DNA from: Phylloscopus collybita
Taxonomy: Eukaryota > Chordata > Aves > Passeriformes > Phylloscopidae
DNA: 64,000 nt
Direction: 5' to 3'
NCBI GenBank assembly: GCA_027886175.1
Contig: JAJNNQ010000003.1
Span: 5,681,501 to 5,745,500 of the forward strand
In this document: positions 1-12,627 of the stretch, piece by piece
How positions within the stretch are numbered: position 1 is the stretch's first letter
Layout: the number at the start of each line of letters is the position of its first letter
Position numbers and translations under genes: made by a program
Notes under the pieces: generated by a model
Databases searched by the model: none
What the model was told of the DNA's origin: nothing
The model's input: the letters and a program-made list of their open reading frames with translations, nothing else

Positions 1-762
1 GACAAGAAATAAGGATTACTAATATTTTATAAGTAAACAATACTATTATAGCAGCATTTTGTTCCAAAATGGAGTGGTAATTCCTGCTCTGACAATAAAC
101 CTGTAACAAGGAGAAGACAGCTTGCCATTACTAGCTTTCCATGTGCTTTTTAAAAATAGATTTTCATGTTCTGTCACCCACAGAATATGAGATGATGTAG
201 GGTAAGTCAGGAAGTTGATATTGTTGCTGATGCATTTGAGACACTGTGTTAGTGAAAGCAAAGAAGAATGCAGTGCATAGCAGGGGAGAAATTACAAGCC
301 TGCCTTTGTTTGCTTAATCTAGGAAGATGTAACGGAATGGGGAAAAAATTTTGCTTGTAAAGAAACCTTGCTTAAATTCCAGAGTGTCTTTTTTTTGCTG
401 CTAGTTGATAAAGCCATCTTGTATTGCTGTCAAACTGCATACTTCAAGCAGAAAATATCTAGTCTGTCCTGCAGCCTTTTGAGTTGGTAGGCATCCATTT
501 ACTTTGCAAACCTTTGCCTACTTCACAAAGAAAATGTTTTTTTTCCTTTGGCTGAAGGGATGAGAGAAAAAGGGTTCCTAGAGGAAGAGCTGTATGTCAT
601 GAGAAATGGATTTTCCAGCTGCTTGTTTCTCTGCACCAGCCTTGGAAAGGACTGGTCAGAGTGGGTCCCTGGGACCAAGAAATGGAGGATCCCCTTTTGA
701 CTATGTTGGCCTCTCTGAGGGATGAGCATCAGTCCTGATGACTTGTGTATGTGTAAATAATT
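1..762. other. Non-coding unique sequence
   Basis: AT-rich DNA with no recognisable repeat, RNA gene or exon. Short reading frames on the minus strand (46-261 and 523-729) carry no known domain and look like chance. Confidence 0.6.
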
Positions 763-868
763 TCACAGAGTCACAGAATTTCTAGGTTGGAAGAGACCTT
801 CAAGATCATCAAGTCCAGCCCTTGCTCTAATACCACAATTAGACCATGGCACTAAGTGCCACATTTCC
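763..868 (-). mobile_element. CR1 LINE 3'-end fragment
   Basis: Read on the plus strand, this begins tcacagagtcacagaat, continues with ggttggaagagacc and aagatcatcaagtccagccc, and ends in accatggcactaagtgccac. That is the reverse complement of the 3' untranslated end of avian CR1, a non-LTR retrotransposon, so the element lies on the minus strand. Only about 105 bp remain. This is the usual severe 5' truncation and there is no reading frame. Several substitutions from the consensus I remember suggest an old copy. It lies 35 bp from the LTR-like fragment at 904. Confidence 0.88.
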
Positions 869-903
869 TAAAGTGCACACAAGGATAAACCAGGCTTTGC
901 ATC

Positions 904-957
904 TGTGCTGGTTTTGGCTGGGGTAGAGTTAATTTCCTTCACAGCAGATAGTACTGT
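904..957 (+). mobile_element. ERVL-type LTR fragment (5' end)
   Basis: The stretch tgtgctggttttggctgggg, then tagagttaattt and a cttcacag-like stretch, matches my memory of the first bases of a common avian ERVL-type solo LTR, which starts TGTGCTGG. Similarity fades after about position 957, so the rest of the LTR is deleted or has diverged beyond recognition. No retroviral reading frame is nearby. The family assignment is from memory of the repeat, not from a search, and could be wrong at subfamily level. Confidence 0.55.
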
Positions 958-3368
958 TGATGTCAGACATACCCAACTATTTGACTTTGGTAATGTCAAG
1001 ATGTGAAATGAAAGGTGTTTTTTGTTGGTTTTGTGCTCTTCAGATTACTGACATTACATAAGGTTAATCATCTAACAGTTATTGTCTAGTCAGAAACAAA
1101 AACAAGGCTGAGGAGCTCAGTATGATCTTTGTCTCAGGTAGGGGTCAGACCTGTCTTTACTGTATGGTTAAAAAACCTGTCAGAAATTGAGTCAACATTA
1201 ATTAAAAATGTTGTGGGCTGCAGACAACATTTCCATTGAAAGTAAATTTAAATGGAGAATTCTAAAGCAGATTTCCTGGAGCTAGAGCCATCAGGATCCT
1301 GACGAGGCTGAGTAGTTAAGATGGTCTGATGTACACAGCAGAATGCCAATATTTGATGGTTATATTCCATACTTGTTTGAACTGCTGTGGCTTTGTATCT
1401 CTTTCCAGAAATTATCCTGGTTTTATCTTACTGTAATGTTTTTCTAGCTGCCCTGATGTTTACAGAGCACTATTTAGAATGTGGCAAAAAACATGGAAGC
1501 AGAATGATGCCCATATTTCATCTACTGCATGTAATATGAGTTCTGAAGAAGGATGATTTTGTTAGCTGCTATTTTTCATTGTAAAAAATTAATGGGTGGT
1601 TGTGTACATTTCTTAGCTAGATTTTAGCTAGTATTTGTTTTTGCTTTTCATCTCCTACCTGGCAAACATTTGAATGTTATCCCAAGAAAGAGATGGATGC
1701 TGTGATAGTGATTATTAATTGTACAAGATTAAGTAGCTGTCAGTAACACTTTAAAAACTTGTTAGCCAGATACTTGTCTATATGTGTGTGCTGCTTAGTT
1801 TTGTTGGCTTCAGCAGAAATTTATCATTCTCTTTGAAATGTGAAACATCTTAGAGGAAAGACAGACTCGTAGCGTTGCAAACCCCAAGATACCAGGAGAA
1901 CTCAGTTTGCAATCATAAAGAGAAGCAGTCATACCCAAGAGACATCACTACTGGACTAAGAAAAATGTTTGCCAATCAGCAATATATAATGAATAATGAA
2001 CAGTATTTGTCATCTCCCCAAAAGTGGGGCATTGCAATACAAGCTGTACAGCTGTTATTGTTTAATTGCAGCTGGATTAATAAAACGTAATTTTTACAGC
2101 CCATTTGCAATATACCACTGGGGAATATGTTTTATGTCCACTTTGGGTGTCTCTTAGTTAATGATTTGTGCCTTTTGAGCATCAATGTTTGGCTTCAAGT
2201 CCCAGATACAAGTTTATTAAAAATTGTAATAGTTCTTAGAAACTATAAAAGGAAATGAAGTGCACAAAATATGCGTTTCCAGTGCTTGAGTTTAAAACCA
2301 TTTTTTTACTTGACTAATTTCAGTATTTGCAGGACTTGAAAGTATTGAATTTAAATAACTGTTAAATATTTAATTTGCTAGACATATGATATTATTTTCA
2401 ACAGATTATTTATATTTGTTAGTAATTAAAGATTCAGAATGGCACTGAGAGGATGTGGTCATATAATGTGTAATATTTAAAACTTGCCCAGTGTTTTTGC
2501 AAAGCAGTGGCAATGCAGGGAAACTGAACTGATACTTGAAGTCAGAAACAAGAACAAGACAGTAGTTAAATGTTCTGATTTACAGAATGAGGCTGATTTG
2601 TTCAAAAATAATTGACAAGCCTTTCACAGAGAAACTGGGCCTTGCTGCTGGTTGAGTGGGATCTCCTGCTGTAAGTCAAGGCTAAATCAGTTCTTGGCTA
2701 ATTTCCCTTTGCTTATCACTGGCAAGTTCGCTAAGCAAGTGTCAGAGATGCAAAGCTACCTCTGGATGAAAACACTTCCCTGCAAATTCCCTCAGACAGC
2801 TGCAGCAGTTTCTCAGTTACCTGTGAAAAGCAGCACTGCTCCAGGCTCTGTGCTCCTCATGCAGGTGCTTGTATCTCTTTGCCATCCCCATCCAGCAGTT
2901 ACTCCCATTTGATTATTCTGAAATACAGAGAAACAAAACCCACTCTTATTTTTGGGATGTGGGACCTTTGCTTCCCCTTTGGTTCTTTTCAAGTTTTAAG
3001 CTGCTGGTATTCAAAGGTGTGAGGGTGCCACAGTGCAGGTGTTGCTGCTTGATGCTGGGACTGTGCTGCTCTTTCAGCTGTTCTCTAGGCAATGTCTCAG
3101 TAGATACAAGTAAAGGTTGATATTTTTGGGATGGAAAACATTGAAAATGGTCTTCTACAAGTGGGAAAAGGTTTTTTGACCCTGGCTTAACAAGCGTGGT
3201 ACCTGGTGATTCCAGTCTTGTTCCTTTTACAGCACAGTACAATAACTCAGTTGGTTAAATTGAGCAAATATTGCTAGAGTGAAATGAAAAATAAAACGTT
3301 CTGCCACTAGTATTTAAAGGATCTTACCAAAAGCATCTTCACTGTTCTCTGTGTTAAAAAAGAGGGGG
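958..3368. other. Non-coding unique sequence
   Basis: About 2.4 kb of AT-rich DNA with no recognisable element. Small reading frames around 1875-2090, 2652-2912 and 2946-3242 have no known domain and no convincing splice context. Confidence 0.55.
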
Positions 3369-3388
3369 AAAAAAAAAAAAAAAAAAAA
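3369..3388. repeat. Poly(A) tract, 20 A
   Basis: An uninterrupted run of A preceded by ggggg and followed by gcgctc. No polyadenylation signal or retroposed gene is evident just upstream, so it is treated as a simple repeat. Confidence 0.9.
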
Positions 3389-6300
3389 GCGCTCAAGTAA
3401 ACATTTGGAAAAAGATTTCCAGAACTCTTAATCCAAATTCTGTCAGCATCAGGGGGAAGGCTGAGGAGGAGGAGGTTTAGAAAAGATGATACTCTGCAAT
3501 ATTCAGAGAAACTCAATTTCAGAATTAGATTTTTGCCAGAAAATTGATTCCGTTCCTTGTTACAGCAGTGCTTAGAGCACAGGTGAGTTAAGCATGTGCA
3601 GCTGCCAACCCCATTTTATAAAAGGTGTGCTGTGATCTTGCAGTCATTGCCCAGCACTTGTACATAACTACAATGAACTAACCCTGCCTTTTTAAAAATG
3701 CTGATATTTATTATGGGTATTTGAGCAGAGACATGGAAAAGCAGCTTTGCTGTAGTGTTACCATTGTGGCCAGCCATTTTTTTAGACTGAATACATGCCT
3801 GTTACTTCTTCATTCTTTTAAGATTTTACTCTGAATATTGAAATTGGTCTGTGCCAGAGAAACCCTCTCCCATCTTTGGTTTATTCCATTCTTATCCAAA
3901 GTAATGGGTCACAGGACAGGAGTAATGCAGCCCTTCTGTGGATGAATGGACAAGTTAGAACAAGACTAAGGTGAGAATAGAGAAGGGTGGAGAGCTTGTT
4001 CTAAGCCAACATTAAATGTAATGCCTCTCCTACCCTCTGATAAATCCTCTTATCTCTCAGCATTGTGGGGAAGGGAGGGATAAAAGATGAACCTATCCCT
4101 CACTGAAATAGGAATTTGCTTAAAGGTGAGAGCAGAGTAAAAGAAGCTATGTTAAACTTGAACTGTAATTGCTGCATCTGTGTCAGGGCTTGAAGGATCA
4201 TGCACTGCACAAAGCTTCAATAGAAGAGCAGTCCAGCTGTAGTCCTGCTTTTTTTGTTCCTATTTTCCTTGCTGTGTGATGAGTGAACTTGCCTGGGTTA
4301 CTTTACATGTGATGATAGCACTTGTGTGAAAAGACAATTTAATTTGGTTTTTTAGATTGTTAAGGAATTCGATCTTCAAAACTAAAACTCAGTAATAGAT
4401 ATGAGGTTGCTGTATCTCTTGCCAGAGAATTTTGTCTGAATTTAGTATTTGAAAGAGGCAGAGTGAGAAAGGGAATGACCCAACCTTTAGACATCCCCAC
4501 ATGTCACGTGATTGTCAGTAAAACAAGATTTGCCTTGTATGGGCACTTGTTATGAAAGCTTGACCATGGGAACCCTGGCTGAACCTGGGTTTCTGTTAGA
4601 CAACTTGACACATGACTTTCTTGGTACTCACAGAAAATCTATAAGGTTTGACTTTTAATCACAGGAGGTAGTTCAGACAGATGCTCGCTGTTTGTCTTCA
4701 GTAATACCCAAGTGGAAAAGCTGTTGCAGGATCTCCTGTGAATTAATTTTTTCCTGGTAATTAATTGCCTGAAAACCTGAGGGGGTAAGCCAGGAGACAT
4801 TCTTCATGAGTATTGCAGCACCTGAAGGAGAAGGTTAAAGTGTAGAAAATGCTTTAAGCTGCTGACTCTGGTTTGTGCCTTCTGAAAATTCTCCCATCTC
4901 TTTATTTTTACAGCCACATGAAGATCGGGGGTACTGATTTAAAGCATGATAGTAATTTGGATTTGCTTGTGGTGTTAGCAGTCAGATGTGTGTTTTTATT
5001 ATCTTGAGGCACTGAGGAAATTGGCTGTGAGCATTTATATTAAGTATTGTTCTGGCTCTGCATTTTCCGGTGTGTTTGTGGCCATGGTATTATACACCCT
5101 TGGTGAATACAAAGATGCTTATGAAATGTTAAGGCTTGAGTGTATTTAATTTCATGTCAAGAAGGACTCCCTGCCTTAGTGTTCAGCTGAGCCATTGTGA
5201 ATAACTGTCAGTCTCCACACTGACATAAAGCACTTTTGTGTGTGTGCGTGATGTGAGTTTTTGTGGATTCAAAGCCCTTTTTTGTTGGTGTGTTTTAAAA
5301 TGCTACAACAACTGGGCTTTAAGCTTTTCTGAACATTCAGAGCAGTTTGGCTTTGTGGTTCTTTGGGCCTGCTAAGGTGGCCTTCAGTTTGGGGGGCTGG
5401 ATATCTTCAGACCATAGCAGTTTCATTAATATGTTTCAAAATTTATATATATGCAAAATAAATATATATGTTTATTCCAAAGTCATATGCCAGTCTTCTT
5501 TCATTGAGCTTTCATATTAATTTTTTTTGTCGCTGTCAATGCTGGAATATATGTGAACAACTTTTTCATAAACACCTTTTGATATTAATAGTGTTAGGTA
5601 ATAGTAAAGCCAGTAGCAAGATAAAATTCAGGAAATGATTTGGCCACAATGAAATGGAAGGGAAAAGTACCATCCTGAGGACAAAATTGAGTTCTTGTTT
5701 AAAACACATGGGGTAGAAGTTTGCCAGTCTTCAGGAAGCATAAAATGCCATTAGCCAGCATTTAGTCACTTGCTAATACTGGATGTGATTTCTAATTGCT
5801 TCTGTACTTTGTCATTGTTGAACACAATCAAATCAAATTGGCCAGAAAATTTTTCTTGGATCGTCATAATCCATGACTATGTTTTTACTGTTATTGTTTC
5901 AGCTTCTTTTTCATCACCCCAACCTTTACTGCTTCGTTAAGTCTAAAATTAGACTTTGACAATCAGCCTATTTTACTGGAATTATCAAATGAAAGAACTA
6001 TGCATGGCAAAGTTGAAGGGGAGGCTCCAGCATCATATTTTATTTCATGCCCGGCAGTTCCTTGAGAGTTATCAAAGTCAGGGATCCTTTATTTGTAATT
6101 AAATACTCCTCACTTTAAAATCATGACTAATAAATGTCAAGTGCAAGAAGAGGCACTATTATTCAGTGAAGGTCTTTGGATATGTTTTAGGGTGAAAATG
6201 TGTAGGCACGAAGGTTGTTAATTTTTAAAATGTTGTAGGGTTGGTTTCATTACAAAATCCTAAAGTTAACCACTTCAGATAAAGCTCAAAAATCATTGAA

Positions 6301-6622
6301 ACATTTGGGGAGCTCTTATACTACAGGAAGCTCTTGACATTTATGGTAATTAAAAGTGAAGGTATCTATTAAATACTTAAGTTATTCATATAAACACCAA
6401 GCTGGCGTGCAACTGTAAGAGTGTATATATCTTAATTAGAGCTGGTCAGAACTGTTCAGTGAAACTGTTTTCTGTGTTTGGTGGTGGCTGGGGTTTTATG
6501 TTTTAATGAAACCCAAAACCTCTGAGGAAACACTGACATAAATGCTTTGGGAGTCACCTGGAATGAGATTTATTATCCTGCGATTGGCAGATCCAATTTG
6601 GTTCCTGCAAGGCAAGGATTTG
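3389..6622. other. Non-coding unique sequence
   Basis: No exon, RNA gene or repeat could be recognised. Around 5430-5475 there is a short AT-rich patch with repeated atatat steps. Confidence 0.55.
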
Positions 6623-7033
6623 CAGTGCCTGGAGCATCTCTTTATGAGACAGGCTGAGAGAGTTGGGGTTGTTCAGCCTGGAGAAGAGAAGGCTCTGGGG
6701 ACACATTAGAGCCCCTTCCAGTGCCTCAAGGGGCTCCGTGAGAGCTGCAGAAGGGCATGGAGTGATGGACAAGGAGGAATAGCATCAAACTGAAAGAGAG
6801 TAGATTTAAATTGGATATTAAGAAGAAATTCTTCCTGTGAGGGTGGTGAGGCCCTGGCACAGGGTGCCCAGAGAAGCTGTGGCTGCCCCATCTCTGGAAG
6901 TGTCCAAGGCCAGGCTGGACTGGACTTGGAGCAACCTGGGCTAGTGGAAGGTGTCCCTGCCCATGGCAGGGGGTGGAAAGAGATGGGCTTTAAGGTCATT
7001 TCCAGCCCAAAACATTCTGTGGTTCTCTGATGG
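6623..7033 (+). mobile_element. CR1 LINE 3' region, longest copy
   Basis: About 410 bp that follow the avian CR1 3' region in order on the plus strand: a gagacaggctgagagagtt block near 6645, ttcagcctggagaagagaag near 6672, the aagaagaaattcttcctgtg block near 6820, gtgcccagagaagctgtgg near 6862, ccctgcccatggcagggg near 6955, and a decayed attctgtggttctctgatg terminus. It is 5' truncated. In intact CR1 these blocks correspond to the far 3' end of the second reading frame and the 3' UTR. Stops and substitutions show it is dead. Minus-strand reading frames here are shadows of the repeat. Confidence 0.93.
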
Positions 7034-7689
7034 TTTTCCCTCCCTTGCTCTTGTGTGTCGTGTCGTCTGTTTTGGCATGGGTGTTCTGTGTGGTTTCTTT
7101 TGTTCCTAATGAAGAATAGGAAAATACAAATCTTTCAGTTCTCTGTGGAGTAGCCCAGTTGATCTTGGCAATGACCTGGCTGATTTTCCTCATCTTGTTA
7201 AAAGCATTAACTCATGTATGAGGATTTAAGAGAATCTAGAGAGAATTGCATTTAGAACCAAATTTTGGGAAGTTACTGTTTCTGTACTGTGGGCAGCATC
7301 AGCAAAATGTTAGTACTGTTTTAAAAGTTACAGGAATAAGGTCTAACCTGTAGAGAAAAACATTATTGTCACCACTTATTTGATTGTAAATCCCTTTTAA
7401 TAAAACTTGCAGAGTGCACCCAAAACCTATTTCTGTCTATTCTTTCCTATTACTATAACATTTAGGGGCTTTCCTGCTAAACAGTGAGATAATCCCATCT
7501 CTAGGATGGGCATTTTTTGCCTTTTTTTTTTCCTGCTCTCTTGGAGGAAAAACAGCATGTGCATTTGGATTGTGCAACAATTAAGGATGCACCAAAAGCA
7601 TTGGTTCCTGGTTGAGCTAACGTGTACCACTAAGCACTGTTGTGGAGGAAGAGCTCTGTTACTGAAACACAGCCATGGAAGTAGCACTT
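7034..7689. other. Non-coding unique sequence
   Basis: Nothing recognisable. It includes short T runs near 7519 and small reading frames on both strands at 7427-7694 that overlap each other and have no domain. Confidence 0.5.
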
Positions 7690-7723
7690 CATAGGAAAGG
7701 CATTTTCATAGGAAAGGCATTTT
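7690..7723. repeat. Two-copy 17-bp tandem repeat
   Basis: The unit cataggaaaggcatttt occurs twice, head to tail and without mismatch. This looks like a recent slippage duplication. No function is suggested. Confidence 0.9.
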
Positions 7724-10700
7724 CTTTCCAATGATGAAAGGCTCCCCTGTAAAATGGTGAAATCTCTTCCCAGTTTGTAGGGGTTTTTTTTTTTCACACT
7801 GGACAATCCTTTTGGTGGTGATGGAATCAACCGGAATAAAATACTGGATAGCAGATTGGCACTTCATTATAACCTCTTAAAAATAATATTAACAACAAAA
7901 ATTGCTTTTGGATACCATATTAATTCAACTGAGAAATATTTATATACTTTATAGGCTGTTAGAGAAACATGTTTCAATGCATTTCAGAAGAGATTTTGAG
8001 TGTGCTGTGTTCGAATTTGATAAATGTGCCATTCTCCTCTGCTTGCAAATGCAGGTCTTTCCAATGTACTTTTTCATGCATTAGATTTTTAATACTTACT
8101 TTTCCACACGTGCCCTGGAGGAAAGCATGCAATCCACTGTTACTCTGAGGTAAACTGGATTTTAGTGTAGTCTGTTTCAAATTAAATGAAATTGTTTATT
8201 AGTTTTGCAGTTCTGGAGAGCAGAGGCACCCTTGGGTTTTCGTTGAGCTGATGAGGGATATGTTAGCCTATACATCCAAAGAGGACTCATGCTAATTGGG
8301 CTTCTCACTTTGATAAAGTCCTTGGTTTCAATGATGATACGCAGGTTGGCTGCATCTTTTAATTAACAAAAAAAAAAAAAAATTAAATTCCTCTGCTGGA
8401 ATTCCCTAACTGGTGAGTGATTTCTGTATGCAAGTATGCTCTCTTGTGGTAAGCCATTTTATTGAATCCTTCACCAGTTTGAAATTGTAACAAATTCTAT
8501 TTCAAACGTTGATATTTTTAATCTATTATTTTTTACCATGCCATTTTTCCAGGGTTTACAGTGTGCCACACAATGGCAGAGCTCTGGATATTGAATATGT
8601 GACTGTACATATTTCGCAGTTCTGTTCAGTGCAGTGAGTTAAATTCAGTGCTTGAGCAGCACGTGACTTTCCTGGTAGCATCCAGCTTGCTGTGGAATGA
8701 AGTGCTGTGTGATTAACAATGATTGTGTGATTCAGGGTGTGATACTTGTCCAGCCTCTAAGCATCAGGTAGCAAAAACAGAGAGGGTTCTAGTGCTGAAG
8801 CACTGTTATCAAATTCTAGTAACTGCATTTGTGCTTGTTGCAATAGCTAAGATGCTGTTTAATTGAATTCTGTGTTGGGGAAATTCAGTTACTCTGGTTT
8901 TGTCCAATAACTAATAGTGTGGGGGGAAAAAAAATAAAAGGCAAAACAACTCAAACCTTGCTGTGATTTGGGTACTCCTGGGTGGTGTGACTGCCCAGGT
9001 GCATTTCTTTGCTCAGCATTGCAGTAGGACTATCACAAATATACAGATAAATTAAAAACACATAAAATCAAATACATCTCAGTTGCCTCCTCTTAAAAAC
9101 ATCTGCAAGACCTTAATGATTAGCCTTCATGATTAGCTTAATATCAAGGAAGTATAACTTAATAAATGGCTGAGATACTCATAATCCTCTATGTATTTCT
9201 CATATGACAGCTGGGATTTCTAGCCAGATTCTTTACCGGCTGAGTAATTTCCATATACATTTCTGTAGTGTTTTGCCTGGGGGTGAGGATAGCCAAATGT
9301 CAGCAAAAACATGAGGTTATGTTCAAAAGATCTCAGTCACGGAAGTCGTGGATTCTTCCCTTCAAGGAAAATAAGGCTGTAAAGAAGAATTCCAGAGAAT
9401 GTTTTTTGAGGGCCGTGAAATTCATGGAATGTGCTTAAACGCAGAAACACTGGGCACATTTCTCATGAGCTCAACTGCTGCTGACTTTTGTGGAAGTTCT
9501 GGCAGGCTGGCGACTCCAAGATCACATTCCCATGGTCGTGGAGATGATGTGATGTGTGCCGCTGTGCATGAACATTTAATGTCAAAACAATCAATTATGC
9601 AGCAGGTGTGGGCTACAGTGGAATGATCTCATTTGGCACAGAACATGGATCATGTGTAGGAGAGTAGGAGATGGATGGGATAAGAGCATGCTGGAGTAAT
9701 ACCTTCCATTTGCTGGAGCTTAGTTTAGTTGAGGATATGAGCAACGTTTTTGAAAGAAGTTTCTGTTGCATTCATGTTATTTCATTTGTTATTCTTTAAT
9801 ATCAGTTACAGCTTCATTCAGTGAGAACTGAAAAGTGTGACCCTGTCCTCCAGTTTTCTTCTGGTTTTATGTAACCTGGAAGAAACAGGGAGTTTAAAAG
9901 GGTCGGCACGTGACACGTTGACTCAGCTCTTCATGAGAGCTTAATAGACCCTGAGCAGGAACCTGTGCTAGAAGCTTAATATAAATATTTTATGGAGAAA
10001 TGGAATATTATTTAAGGGCAGAAGCTGGTTAAACAGCATCAGCAGTTTCAAACTATAGAAGGCAGAGAGTAAACTGCACTGTTTACAGTGATGATTATAG
10101 GAAGGTGTGAGGTATGACTCTAGAGTTTAAGATGGTGCTGTGTCACTGTGTTCAGACACAGCCATATGCTCGTGGTGCTGGTTTACCCCATCTTGTTGCA
10201 CATCACAGTCCTGTGCAGTCTGTTTTACCTGAGGCACAGGATTAGTCTCAGCTGAAGTTTTTATTTCCGTGGGGCTGGTTTGCTGTACTTAGCAGTCATC
10301 ATCTCTCTTGCCATGGACTTCAACTTCCAATTTGTTTTTGTTTCCTACCGTCCTTCACATTTCTCTTTTCCTCCATGTCCTCACCCACACTTCTCTTTTC
10401 CTTCTAATGCTTAAGGATCTCATTCAGAAACACTTCATCCATCTTTGATATTGATTCAGCTTTCTGTGGTATATATGTGTGTTAAATATAAGATGGTAGA
10501 GTTTTTCTTCTGGTTCAGTAGGCTCTCTTCAAGCTTTTATGCAACTGGGCGAGATTTTATGTTTCTTTTTCTCACAGGAGAATAATGATAATATAATTAA
10601 CAAGGCAACTGCTCTGTCTATTTTACCCCCACTTACATCAATTTAGAGCACAGAATTATGCATGGATTTAATAATAATAATAATAATAGTAAATATATCT

Positions 10701-12583
10701 GTGCTTAAAATCGATGTCTGTTCAGTGCTTGACTCTGCAGCATTATTCCTTTTATAATTTAGTTTTTAATTTTTTTTTTAATTGTTCAGTTGTCTAGGCA
10801 GGCTGAATAATCAGTCATGCAGTGCCCACAGAGTTGACCAGCACCTTGCAGTGAGCCTGAGACTTAGAGGTGTGTAAGAAGGCTCTTCTAGTTATCTTTG
10901 AAAGAGCAAGACCACGAGTAGTTTGCATTCAATAAGGATGAGGGATGCACAGCTTGTTAGGGTGGTGCCCCTGTGTTTCCAGAGGAACAAGAGAAATCAA
11001 TTGGAGTGTTTTAGGCTCTGCAGTAAGACTTTTGGAGAACACCGTTGACCACGAGTCCTGCTGCTCTCCGGGTCCATTTCTGCTCTTTTCTTTGGCCTTT
11101 CCATGTTTTCTCTGCTGCTTCTCCCCAGCCCTTCTTGTCCCAGTTGCTGCGCTCTGAGCTCCATTTCCCCTAAATTGGGCGTGCTGTGGGGAGATTTCTT
11201 GTTTGCTGGTGGTGAATTAATGAAATCACATTTCAGAAATCTGTAGAAACATCTGCACCTGGATTGCGAAGTTTGGAATTTTAACCCACGGGGTCAAAAT
11301 CTGTTAGTTGGAGGCGCTTGTAGCCAGATGCCTTGCAGTGATAGTTCAGCAGTCCCTCCTACAGACTGAACTGGCTGCCATGGGAGCTGTGTGAAAATAA
11401 CTGCTACTTTATTCCACTCTTTCCCATTCAGTCTTGTTGCCAGTTCTTCCTTTAGTGTCCAGTGTTCAGAACCTGTGTTGCTTTTTTTTATTTTGTTGGT
11501 TTTGTCTGGTAAGATTTTGAGCTCAACTCCTTATAGTGTGCATTCTTCTGTATCTAGAAGAGTAAATCCAAGAGGATGGAGGAGAAGCGCTTCTTTGTGG
11601 CAGGTTAATGTATGAATTAATATTAAAGGATCACTGAACTTTGGGCAGAAGGTGAATCATTTGGGAGTTGTATTGGTGCTGCAATTGAAAAAGTTTTAAG
11701 GTCCTGTTTTAAATGAGTGATTTATCTTTACTCTCCATACTTATTTCTACCCTTCAAAAGGTGCAAAGAATCTGTTGTCCTTCTTTGCCACAAGGAATAA
11801 AGTTATTTCTGTGCTGGAAATAAACAGGCAATCACCAGAGCTGGACACAGTTTTTCTTCTGGGTGGGTGATGAAAATCAAGTAATTAACTAATACAGTCA
11901 TATGCAGAATACTGTTGTTCTTAAAAGCCTTCTGAATTTTGTGTGTGCTGGCGAGGTTTTCTGTACATGAACCTTGAAACAAATTTCAAAGCTATCAATT
12001 TTCATAGCCACATTTGTCAGTTTGGCAGCAGTTCATTCTGAGCTTGATGCTAAGCATGATTATTGTAAGTTATTAACTATGCTTACTGTAAATCACCTGA
12101 ATCTGCCCAGCTCTGCTGGCAAGGTGGTGTGAGGCTCAGAGTGGTGCTGGTATATGTATTTATGACATATGCTACTGTTCAGAAATTACCTTTATCTTCA
12201 GGTTTTCAAGAAAAAGGATATAATTTGGTAGCGAGGATAATTTTAGCAGTATTCCTGTCTTGTGAAGAAAATTACTGAGCATCTGGAGTTCCTAATATTT
12301 TATTTTTTATCCTTCAAAAATGAGCTGTTTCTGTTCTCTGATCCTTAAAATCAATCCCTCAGCTGAAAAACATATCGAAATAACAGGTTACACTTGGTGT
12401 TTTGAGTAATGTTTAGAGGCTGCAGCGGGAGTCTGGCACCTTTTGCATTTGGTTGCTGCCTGAAAACAAGCCCATCTCCCAGCCCAGCCTCTGCCCCAAA
12501 ATGCTGAGATTGAAATTTAATGGCAGTGGGTGTAGCTGGAGGAGCACAAGTCAAGGTGTGATGGCTTGAATTTTTAGTAAGCA

Positions 12584-12584
<1 letters not shown>
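7724..12584. other. Non-coding unique sequence with minor simple repeats
   Basis: About 4.9 kb. It contains a 15-base A run (8368-8382) and a (TAA) microsatellite of six units (10669-10688). The stretch 9300-9640 has somewhat more CpG and a 75-codon open frame (9399-9626) without known domains. No exon or RNA gene could be supported. Confidence 0.5.

Positions 12585-12625
<41 letters not shown>
12585..12625. repeat. Poly(A) tract, 41 A
   Basis: An uninterrupted run of 41 A, followed by ggaagggggg. The minus-strand reading frames that cross it (12351-12788 and 12574-12801) gain a poly-phenylalanine stretch from it and are artefacts. Upstream there is no clear AATAAA signal and no recognisable gene copy, so a processed pseudogene is not supported. 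Confidence 0.92.

Positions 12626-12627
<2 letters not shown>

Noticed and set aside
3369..3388. Poly(A) runs as tails of processed pseudogenes
   Set aside because: At 3369, 12585, 17872 and 38340 no AATAAA signal plus recognisable gene sequence lies upstream, and no flanking duplication was seen.
3564..3581. Short segment before a gtgagt donor
   Set aside because: It would be only about 17 nt long with a mediocre acceptor.
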